64,000 nucleotides of DNA from Oreocharis arfaki (lineage: Eukaryota > Chordata > Aves > Passeriformes > Paramythiidae), in NCBI GenBank assembly GCA_013398015.1, contig VZRR01011463.1:456036-520035 (forward strand). The letters run 5' to 3'. Shown here one piece after another: positions 54,631 through 64,000 of the stretch; the first letter of the stretch is position 1; the number at the start of each line of letters is the position of its first letter. A model generated the notes under the pieces. It saw nothing but the letters and a program-made list of their open reading frames with translations, was not told where the DNA came from and ran no database searches. Position numbers and translations under genes: made by a program.

Positions 54631-56570
54631 TACTGTAATTTTGTGCAACTTGTAAAGCTTTTTCTTGTGTGCATGGACTGTTCTACATCCGGACGTGAGG
54701 TGCCATACCATGACCACGTAATTTCAGCTTTGTTTTTCACAGTTGGATAATATTTTTTTTTTTTAATATCAGGGACAAGGAGCCTCATTTTCCATGAATT
54801 TGTACTGTATGCAAATGACACACTGTTATCAGTAGCCAAGAAAACTTACTTCTGAAGCTGCTGCTTTTTTTACTGTGAGGCGATGTTCCAGTTTAATTTC
54901 TCTTAATTTTAAAAGATTGAACGTTGCTGATATGTTTCTTTCAAGTGATGTACTGCATTTTGGGAGAAGGAAAGATCCCTCTGAATCACCATAAATGTCT
55001 TTTTTTGCAAGCCATATGTGTTTGAAGCACTATTTTGATCAGTATAATAATATAAAGTGAAAAGTTGTTTATTCCTGTAATGGTGAAGTAAGCATTACTG
55101 TTCACATACTTAATCAACTTTCTGAGCTAGTTGTTATCATCTGCCCTCAAGATATGTCACTTCCACTACCTCATTTTTACATACAATGTGACACTTTTGC
55201 ATCTGTTCATCTTACATGTTTGTCATTAAGATTTAAGGTGGTTTAAGCTATTTTATGAGGCTCATAACTGCAAAATTTCCAGTCTTCTCGAAGCAGTTAT
55301 CTTTTGGCCACTCTGGTTTTGGTGAGACACATGCTTACCTTTGGGGGAGTATTGATATTGTGTAAGTAAATAACTGGATACATAAGTCAACTTGACTGAG
55401 AGTCAAGTCAAAGCAGAAAGTCAGTTCAGTGAGTAATAATTAAGACTTTTCTGGCTCACTGCTTGTTGTAGTGCAGTTCAGCTTCAGCCTCCCGAGTTTG
55501 CAGCTGGTTCTCAATGAGCATGCTCTTGAACAGTGATTTTAAAGGCACAGTTCAGCGCCTGTGCTGTGTGAAGTGCCTTTCACTATAATTGAACACCAGG
55601 TGATGTAACTTGAAACAACAAATGAAGCAGGCATAATTGCATGGTAGAAGGTAGTTTTGGGAGAGTAAAACTAGGTGACTCTGCAACAAAAAAGGCTGGA
55701 AGAACATCACAGTTTTTTGGTCACAGGCTCCAAGCTAGGTCTGGTATCTGCCGAAGTCTGTGACAGAGAGAGAATCAGGATAACAAAGGCAGAGCAGAAG
55801 ATGGACCACCCAGAAAAGAGGCACGTGGTAGGTTGGAAGACAGCAGAATGGTTCGTTTTGAGTGGGGTTTGGAGGCTTCTTGGTCACCTAAGGTAAAATT
55901 TCTACTGAGCACTGTCAAGTAAACTGCAAAGAAGAGGTATTGCAGTCTTAGAGGAATCCCCTTTCAGTTAAAGAAAGGCTGCTATTTTCTATAGCTGCTG
56001 TTCTTTATAGGTAACAGCAGGTGGACTCTGAAGTAGGGGCTTGGAATAGTAATAGGAATGTTTCAGTGACTGAAAGAAAACTTCCTGTAACTAGTGACAA
56101 TATCCATCTGTGTTTCATGTTCATATCTTCAAGGTTCAACTGAACTAAATCATGGGTGAGAGGTTAAAAACAAGGTAAAGGTAAAGCACAGCTTACAGGA
56201 ACACATCTTTCCTGATTAAAACCAGAAATCTGGCCTACTGCCAAGTGCAACAGAAAGAGCGAGGCTGAAGTGTAGAGGTCTTGATTTTCTGGCTGTCTTG
56301 ATGGAGAAAATACTGAATCCATGGCTTCAGGACAATCTCTGAGAGATGATGCCCAGTCACTATAGTCAGGAAGACATATATAACTTGTGTAGCTTTTTAA
56401 AGTTATTATGTATAGATGAACCCTTAAATGGTCTTATACTTAATTGAGTTAAGCTGAAAAATACCTCTAGATAAAAAAGAACAGACATTCTGACTTTTTT
56501 TCTCCGTCAATGCGTTTTCCAGACCCCTGCATGTTGTGTAACAGAGTATTGCATATTGTGTAAAGAGTAA
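54631..56570. other. Intergenic DNA downstream of OSTC
   Basis: No gene was recognised. An octamer word (ATGCAAAT) lies at about 54809, with no context to give it meaning. T runs occur near 54751. Confidence 0.5.
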
Positions 56571-57485
56571 CAGAATCATAGAATCATTCAGGTTGGGAAA
56601 GACCTATAAGAACATTGAATCCAGCTATCAACCCAGCACTACCAAGCCCACCACCAAACCATGTCCCTGAGTGCCACATCTCCATGTCTTTTAAGTACCT
56701 CCAGGGACAGAGGTGCTGGTAATTCATGGGAAGTGGCTCAGTGAGCAATTCCACCAGTTGCCTCTACTGAAGATCCTTGGATGGATCCCATCCAGCCCCT
56801 TAGATCTGTGTGTGCCCAAGCGGTATAGCAGGTCACTGACCACTTTCCCTTTGATTATGGGGTTTCATTCTGCTCCCCATCTCTGTCTTCCAGCTCAGAG
56901 GGCTGGGTACCCACAGAATGACTGGTCATGTTATTAGAGACCAAGGCAAAGAAATCATGAAGTAGCTCAGTCTTTTCCTCATCCTTTGTCACTATGTTAC
57001 ACTCCAGATCCAGTGAAAGATGGAGATTCTCCTTAGCACCTCTTTTGCTGCTAACGTATTTTAATGTTTAATTGTAATTTTTAATTGCCTTTTACAGCAG
57101 TAGCCAGATAAAGTTCTGTGTGGGCTTTGACCCTTCTAACTCTCCCTGCACATCCTCTTGGCATTTTTATACTCCTCCTGAGTTGCTACCGCTTCTTGCA
57201 AAGGTCATAAACTCTCCTTTTTGCCATCATTTTCAGCCAAAACTCTCTGTTCAGTCTGCTTCCGGCTCATCTTGTCTTTAGGCATGTCAGGATGGCCTCC
57301 TTCTGCACCTTCACGATTTCTTTCTTGAAGAATGGTCAGGCCTTCCTGGACTCCTTTGTCTCCCAAGGGACTCTGCCTATCTGAGCCATAAGCAGGCCAA
57401 CATCTGCCCTCTGGGAGCCCAACACAGCAGTTCCACTGACCCCTCTCCTTACTTCTCCAAGAACCGACACATATTTGGAAGATTT
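56571..57485 (-). mobile_element. CR1 LINE, about 0.9 kb 3' part, minus strand
   Basis: The left edge has two CR1 tail octamers (AGAATCATAGAATCATT) followed by GGTTGGGAAAGACC, the reverse complement of a CR1 3' end. Similarity continues through 57200-57480, including GTCATAAACTCTCC, CTTTCTTGAAGAATGGTCAG, CCTTCCTGGACTCCTTTG, CTCCCAAGGGACTCTGCC and CCTTACTTCTCCAAGAA, words I recognise from avian CR1. It is the longest CR1 copy in the window, still 5'-truncated and without an intact reverse-transcriptase frame. It points its 3' end toward OSTC. Confidence 0.88.
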
Positions 57486-59099
57486 GTGTCACTGAAACGA
57501 TTTGTGGAGGAAAGAGGATGATTCAACCATTTTGAAGAAATATGCATAAATATACATTCTTAATATATTGATTAGGAATCACTATGTGTTTGACTTCTTA
57601 AGAGTTACAGTCTTACAACCTGAGACAATCCTGAATTTCTTCTGCTGCTTCCAATACAGGGAGCCAATGTGCCTATGGGAAAGACAGCAATTCTCATTTA
57701 TTTTCCTGACACACATGGAAATCCTGCGTGCAATGCAAACTGTTTTCCTACAGCATAGCAACACCTGTGATAGTGTAATTGGTATTGCACGTTTATGAAT
57801 GTGAATATTGTATTTTTCCTACAATACTAGGATTTTCCCAAAAAGGGTTGCAGCAGTTACTCTGGCCTATTTTCAGAATTTCTAATTGCTACTTCTCAAC
57901 ACTGCAGTTTCTTCAAAATATTTTTTTCCAGAACGTGGTAAAAGAAGATTGAAACAATTAAAAGAAATTAATTGGAATAGTTGTAGAAATCTCAGAAGAA
58001 TGTTTTGTCATGATTTGCAGTCACATTAAGGTCTTTCAGCTATACTAATGTTTGGAGAACTCTGGAGAGATCTGGGTTTTAGTGACAACAAAAAATATAA
58101 CTAATGCTTCGAACTCTTTTTCAAAGGGTAGTGTTTCATGGGAAGTGGCTAGCAGGAATATGGGAATTTCTAGGTGATTTGGTTTCTTTGGTAAAAACAA
58201 ACTGTGCTGGTGTCCTTTTCTGTTTGATATGGATACCTGCCAGCCTAGAACTGGACTGAGAGCATGAGCTCATTTTAGAGCAACAGCTGTGGCACTATAA
58301 TGGGAGTCAAGCATGTCTGACTCCCACCATGTTTTAATTAGAGATGCAGGTGCAGGGCACTGCGTTCTGCTGCCCAGTATCTTGAGTCCATAAGGCAATT
58401 TGCCGAGCTCCTGTTTGATGATATCAGTTTAGTTACTAATGCTCTTCAGGCATAAGATGGAGTTACACTTCATCGTGTAGCTATCCCCATGTGGGTTCTA
58501 TAAATGTCAAAGCTCTTAGAGTGTTCTACCTGCGGGCTGGAAGAAATAGTATTTATCTGTGGGTAAATCAGACCAGTATGGTATCATCTGCTGCCTTATG
58601 CTTATGAAAGACTGACATTTGTAATTTTCTTCTCTTTTTGGTATCAGTTTTCACTACAGAGACCAGCATGGATGGGGGGACTAGTATCTCTTTGTTGGTG
58701 GTGGAAATATTATGCTTTTAGCTGGAAACAGGGAAAGAAAAAATTAGAAAGAACTCAGACTGGTTGTGTTATTCTAAAATAAACTGTGAAAGTCAAACTT
58801 TTTCTCCACTACTTAGTAGACAGCTTAAATAATTTCAGAACTTTTAGGTATTTCTGACAGATCCTGGATGATAGATAATACATTCACTACATTCAGCTTT
58901 CCAGTGTTATCATCTGTCTTTAAATGCAGATGGAGACTGTGAGGGATGGGGAACAATAAAAAATAGGTATAACTGCAGTTGGAAAAAGAGATTTTGGGGT
59001 GTGGGGGAAGCATTTTAGGCACCTGGAAGAAAATGACAAAAAGAAGAGTAGCCAACTTGGATTTTTAAAGAATAAGTAATATGAAGAAAACGGCATATA
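57486..59099. other. Intergenic DNA, no gene recognised
   Basis: AT-rich with only short frames on either strand. Nothing can be supported as a gene or named repeat. Confidence 0.55.
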
Positions 59100-59880
59100 T
59101 GAGAGTTATGGGCCCCATGGATAGAAGAAAAGCAGATGTTTGGGCTGTAGATTTTGATACTGTCTTGCATGTTTTGGAAACTTGGCTTAGCTAAAACAGA
59201 TACAAGCTGAATTCCAAAGTACTTTGAAAAGCATTTTCAGAGAGTGTTTACTGATTAGTTGATGTCCTTATATCAAAGTGGAAAGACATCTTACTTTTTA
59301 GGTCTGTCCTGGGACTAGTTTTGTTCAACACTCACTGACCTGTACTGAGCAGGGTGTACTGACTAAATAAGCAGAAATCATAAAACTCAAAGACTGCTGG
59401 GAGGGCAGAATTAGGATGCATAGTGATCCTAACAAATCAAAGAGTGGTCTAAAAAACTGGTCTGGTTTATTCTTCCTGGGTACAAGTGCAAAGTATCAAT
59501 GCTACTCAAGCAAAATAGCTGGCAAAATGTGGGATGCCTCAGACTAAGTCCTTGGGTTCTGCTGCACCAAAAGCTGAAGAGGAATGTGGATTCCCTTTTG
59601 TGCAGCAGTACAACGTCACGTGGAGATACTGGCAAAACTTTTAACTACCAAGTACGGGAGGTATAAAATTTAGTGTGAAAACGAACAAAGCAATTGTTTC
59701 TGCGTCAGTAGTAGATAGAGGTTCAATAGCAGCAAGGAAGAGATGGGATAATACTAGAAAAATCTTTATAAGGGTAAAATAGTCTACTACTGGACTAGGT
59801 AATCTGTGCCAGTGATGGAATTTCTGCTGTGTGCAGCTTTAAGAACAGGCTTGGCAAATGCCAGTTAAAATTCGCGGGTA
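59100..59880 (+). mobile_element. Ancient CR1/L3-like LINE remnant
   Basis: Several words fall in the order expected of a CR1-superfamily reverse-transcriptase C-terminal region and 3' end. These are GGGCCCCATGGATAG, then GGTCTGTCCTGGGACTAGTTTTG with a TTCAACACTCACTGACCT-like part (59300-59342), ACAAGTGCAAAGTATC-like (59482-59497), and CTTTAAGAACAGGCTTGGCAAA at about 59838-59860. Divergence is high and the translated frames are broken, so this is an old copy. The borders are approximate. Confidence 0.5.
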
Positions 59881-62800
59881 CCTTTGGCTTGTTTTGGGAT
59901 GAGTGACTGGTTTCTTGAGGTATCTTTCAGCGACTGCCCATCTTTTTTATTCCACGGCTGAGAACAAAACTTTTGACCTTCCAAACACCACTCCTCTGTG
60001 TCTTTAAAAATAGTTGTGGAAAGGTCTTTGTGAAAAGCTAAACCTGTCATTTAAAAGTATCCCTGCAGTGAAGTTTTAGGACAAAATCCTGCTGGCCTTC
60101 GTTCAGCCCGAAAAATCAAGTTGTTATATGAGCTAGACATGACAGCAGAAAGTAGCTCCATTAACTGCCTACTGCCAGAACAGAAAATGAATTAGCTGTT
60201 GGAGTAAGGAAAATAGAAGTGTATGGAGGAATGTTTAAGGCCTTTTTCTTTTCAAATTTTCATGTTAGTCTTTTACCTAAAATGTGTTATAGTTAGACAG
60301 CTGTCGTATCAGAACACGGCAATGAGTGGGGAGGAAGGAGGCTGTGATATTTCTAGGAAGTATTTTGCCGATGGAGCTTTCTCTCTGTTTTTCACCTCTT
60401 TGAGCTGGAGCAGCAGTAAGACACTGATACGTTTCTCAGTTACACGGACTTCTTCAGACATCTCCTTTCAGCAGCTCTGCTTCACTGACCTGTGGAATTT
60501 AACTTCTTTTGTGTTTTCCCCAAGTGTGTCTGCCTGTCTCTGCTACAGCTGGTTGTTAAACCAGCTCTGAATGCTGTGTTTCATCTCCCTTTGCTTGTCT
60601 GATTCTGGCCTGAGCTTTGTCGAGGTCTTTATCCTATAGTCTTTCAGCAGCTGCCATCCCTTGTTTCTTTGCTGTCAGTCCAGACTTCTGAGTTCCAGGA
60701 TATCACTGTTGGTTTTGATTGCTGTCTTTCTAACTGCTGTGGTATTTCTGCCTTCAAAGGGTATTATTTATCAGTCTCCTCAGCTCTTCCACATCCTTAT
60801 TCCTCCTCACTGCCACTTGCTCTTTTATCCCACTGAAATCCATCACTTAGCCCCACCAGCCACTTGGCTGTCTATGAGCCTTGCTCCTCTTAGTATTCCT
60901 ACCTTCTGCTCTGACTACGGGTCCTTCAATTTTCCCTGCTGGCCATTGTTTGAGCTATTTTACCCTGCACTGACTCCGCACTTCATTAGCTCCTGCTATC
61001 CGTGGCAAAGCTTAACCTCCTGGCTTCTCTCCTCTTTTCAGCCTCTCTCATCCTCTGGTTGTTTCTTTGTCTGTTCCAGTTTTCTCTTAGCTGTCTCATA
61101 TCTTTGTCTTTATTGTTCTACACTCCACACCATCTGTTGTGCTGCTGCCTGCATGACTCATCCTGAAAACAATAAAAATCCTACTGCATTCCCAATCATT
61201 ACACTGGGGAGCCAGCGAAGGCACGCCAAAATCTACATCAACAGCAGTCAAGCCAGGGTCCTCATGGAATTCAGGTACATAATTTTTGTTCAAATCAATA
61301 GCAGTTAACTGCCAAATACATCTGAGAATCCTGCCAAAGCTTCATCACAACTCTAAGAAAAGGAGGCAATTGTTTCCTGGGGCTGGATTTAAAAACACCT
61401 CTGCAGGGATGACCTGCAAGTTCTCAAGTTTCTTAGCAAGTAACTTGAAAAAAAAAAATTTTCTTCCGCACATACAGTTATTGAGTGTTTTACAAGCATA
61501 GACAACTTACGGTCCGTATACAATAGAACAAACTAAGAAAAATCTGTCACAAATACTAAGATTCATACACACAGTAGACAAGGCAATAAATATGAAAGCT
61601 CATAAAACCAGGGAAATGGAACATTCCGCCAGACTTTCTTTAGAGGTACACAAGGCACATAAAGCTTAAAACCACTGCTAATTAACAAAATTCTCAACAA
61701 AATATATTTAAATCATACTTTGCTTCCATAGCCTAAGGAGAAATAATTTCAGATATATGAGGAAGTATTTTTCCTCTAGTGTTTTAAAAGGCAGCAGAAA
61801 CACGGTCACCTTAAATATTTTTTTTTGTCTCGTCTAACAGCTAGGTAAACCCAGGCTATACTTCACTGAAATCAATGGAGACAGACCCGTGCAAAGAGGG
61901 AAATAATGTTTGTAGAATTTTGGATGTGTCTAGGGGGTTGTGTTTAACCACAGCTTGTTTACTAGACTGTGACTGAACAAGCCAAATTTTACCCGCTTTG
62001 CATGGTCAGTACAAGGTTTTGCCTTTGTGCAGCTACATTTGGATTTAAATGCCTTTTATTTAAACACTGTCAGTAATATCTGAAGCTGACTAAGGAAATT
62101 CCTTCCATCATTAGTACTTCCAGCATTGTCATTAGCTACTACTCAATCTTTTTGAATCTTGATACCTTTAAACGTTACCTTTCTGCAGTTCCAATCCCCT
62201 GTTAAGCTGTTGGTTCCCCGCTGGATGGCAGTCCTTGCAACGTTATTCGCTCTGGGAAGGAAAGTCCGGCTTTAAAGCAGGGAACTGAAATCTCAGACCG
62301 CTTTGTAGATGAATACGCACGCGAAATGTTACAGTTGTGAGTATATTTGCATTCCTTTTTTCTTGTTGCTACAGTATGGGTGTGTGAAAGATTTTTCTGT
62401 ACGTGTTTTTCACTCAAATTAATTTTCCAACTGAAAATTCAGGGCTTAAAACCATGCAAGAGGATAACAACTTGCCCATCTGTGGATCAGTCCAGCCAAA
62501 AATTTTAAAGCACTTTACACAAACTAGGTCAATCTAGAAGTCAATGTGTGTGTGTACATGTGGACTATGTACATAGCTCATAAAAGGGAAAAAAATCTGG
62601 AGTTTTAGAAAGTCATATGAATTACACAGAATTACAGTGCTTACCTAGAAAGATAAAAAAATAAAGCTTCAGTGTTTTGATTGAATGTCCACTGTATATC
62701 TGATGGTGGGGATGGAATTCAATGGCTAAAAGGAACAGGCAATTTAAAATACAGTAGGTATGCAGATCAGAGCTACATAGTACTGAAATTATGACTGATG

Positions 62801-64000
62801 TCCTTAAATTAGAATCAAAGCATAGATTGTAGAGGTAGAGAAAACCATGTGGACTTTGCCAGGATTTCTGTGTGTGTGGTTATAAACAGTTTTGTAGGAT
62901 GAGTTTACTGCCACAAGGTTTTAGAAAAATTCCTTCCAAAACCTGGGGCTCTCAGTGCTGGCATCTGTCTGGAAGCAAAAGGTGAAAAAGCATTGGTACA
63001 GCCCCCATAAAATATTTCAATCTCTAAGATGCGTTTCCCTGAGGTGGAAAGGTTCTCACCCTAGGATATTTTAAGGCAATGAGAGTCTACTGTTTCACTT
63101 GGATAGAAATTTATATGACAGCTTATAACAAATAAGTCCTGTAGAGGTCTCTTCAAAAGTCCAAGGGGGATAAATGAAAATAGGAAAAAGAATGTGTGCT
63201 TATCAGTGTCTGTAGAAAAGGCCTCTTTCAACACCCTTTGCAGATGCCTATGTCTGAGCATTGGAAAGCACTGCTGTCACACGGGTGGCTGGTTTTGTGC
63301 CCATTTTAGAGATGTCATGTTGAGACAGTAAAGTGGCCAACTTAAAGTTGTGTAGCAGCTTAATCACAGTGCTAGGAATGAAACTGAGATCTAATTGTCA
63401 AGTCCGCATCCTACCAACGGCACTGGAGACTGCCAGCAGCAAGCATTCGCTTAAGTTTTTACAATTTTTTTAAATTCTAGATATTTTCTGGGTAACAATG
63501 GCTTTTTAAATGCTTTTGTCAAGAGGCACTTTCTGTAGAAAAAAAAATGCAACAACATTTTATGGAAGGTTTAAGCACAGTACGTCCAGCTTACTGGTTT
63601 GTTGGCAAGCTCTGTCTCTTCTGTTTCCTGAAATGCAGACTGTTTCACTGCAAGATCAGTCCTTCACCCTCCTTCACAACTCATGTATTATTGAAATGGT
63701 TACTCCCAGCTCTCTCCAATTAGTTCATTGTGCTAAACTTTTTCCCTTGATAAATTTTGAAAGGAGCTCTGTCAAATTTTCACTTCTGTTAGCATTTTTG
63801 CTTGTGCCCCACATACTTCTGCTGAAATATCATGTTATTCTTTTCCAAGCACACCTTGCTTTAAAACTGCCTCTGATCCTGTGGTACCTTCAAAATCGGA
63901 GGACTAGAGTCCAGCTCCGGTGCTGAGACCAGCCCAGTGGTGCCTCTCCATCTCCCCGTTGCCCGTCTTCTTGCAGATCGCTCAAGGGCAATTTGTAAGC
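59881..64000. other. Intergenic DNA, no gene recognised
   Basis: From 60400 to 61150 the + strand is markedly pyrimidine-rich, which leaves long open frames (one of 215 codons starting at a TTG at 60661) without family motifs. From 62160 to 62440 the sequence has isolated CpGs (CGTTATTCGC, ACGCACGCG) and looks like possible conserved non-coding DNA. In mammals the next gene in this direction is ETNPPL. I found no exon that I could assign to it. Confidence 0.5.

Noticed and set aside
60661..61308. 215-codon open frame on the + strand
   Set aside because: It begins at TTG, not ATG, has no family motif or splice context, and lies in a pyrimidine-rich tract where stop codons are rare.
57486..64000. 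Exons of ETNPPL, the next gene in mammalian gene order
   Set aside because: No frame on the minus strand resembles an aminotransferase exon, so the gene probably lies beyond this window.

Overview
This is a piece of vertebrate nuclear genome, almost certainly from a bird. The genes have short exons and GT-AG introns. The recognisable interspersed repeats are mostly CR1-type LINEs with avian 3' ends, plus one compact retroviral solo LTR, and no mammalian SINEs are visible. Two genes are clear and complete, both on the + strand: RPL34 (60S ribosomal protein L34, 117 aa, coding part in four exons from 44721 to 47532) and OSTC (oligosaccharyltransferase complex subunit, 149 aa, four exons from 50646 to 53977). 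From general knowledge of vertebrate gene order, RPL34 and OSTC lie side by side downstream of LEF1, which would make the gene-free left two thirds the LEF1-RPL34 intergenic interval. I infer this; no LEF1 exon was found.

Layout. 1-43.9 kb is AT-rich and gene-poor, with scattered CR1 fragments (about 18.0, 23.7, 32.9 and 43.0 kb), one minus-strand solo LTR (26.7-27.0 kb), a 60-base T homopolymer (31.8 kb), and an exact 69-bp sequence occurring twice 1.63 kb apart (8.45 and 10.08 kb). There are candidate regulatory elements at 2.1-2.76 kb (CpG-rich, with a CTCF-like site) and 39.4-40.1 kb (homeodomain and TCF/LEF-type motifs). At 37.1-37.8 kb there is a long, nearly open frame with splice-like borders that may be a decayed or unrecognised exon. 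43.9-47.6 kb is RPL34 with its CpG-island TOP promoter. 47.6-50.0 kb is a short spacer. 50.0-54.6 kb is OSTC with its own CpG island and a possible spliced leader. 54.6-64 kb has no gene I can recognise, but holds a roughly 0.9 kb minus-strand CR1 and an older CR1-like remnant.

Both genes are housekeeping genes of protein production: RPL34 is part of the large ribosomal subunit, and OSTC belongs to the ER-membrane oligosaccharyltransferase that N-glycosylates nascent chains. They are tandem, about 3.1 kb apart from RPL34 poly(A) signal to OSTC start codon, each with its own CpG-rich promoter, so they are not an operon. Most other open frames here are at the length expected by chance and often lack an ATG. 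I see no CRISPR array, tRNA, rRNA or prokaryotic feature. Calls of conserved non-coding DNA rest on composition and motif content only and need alignment.
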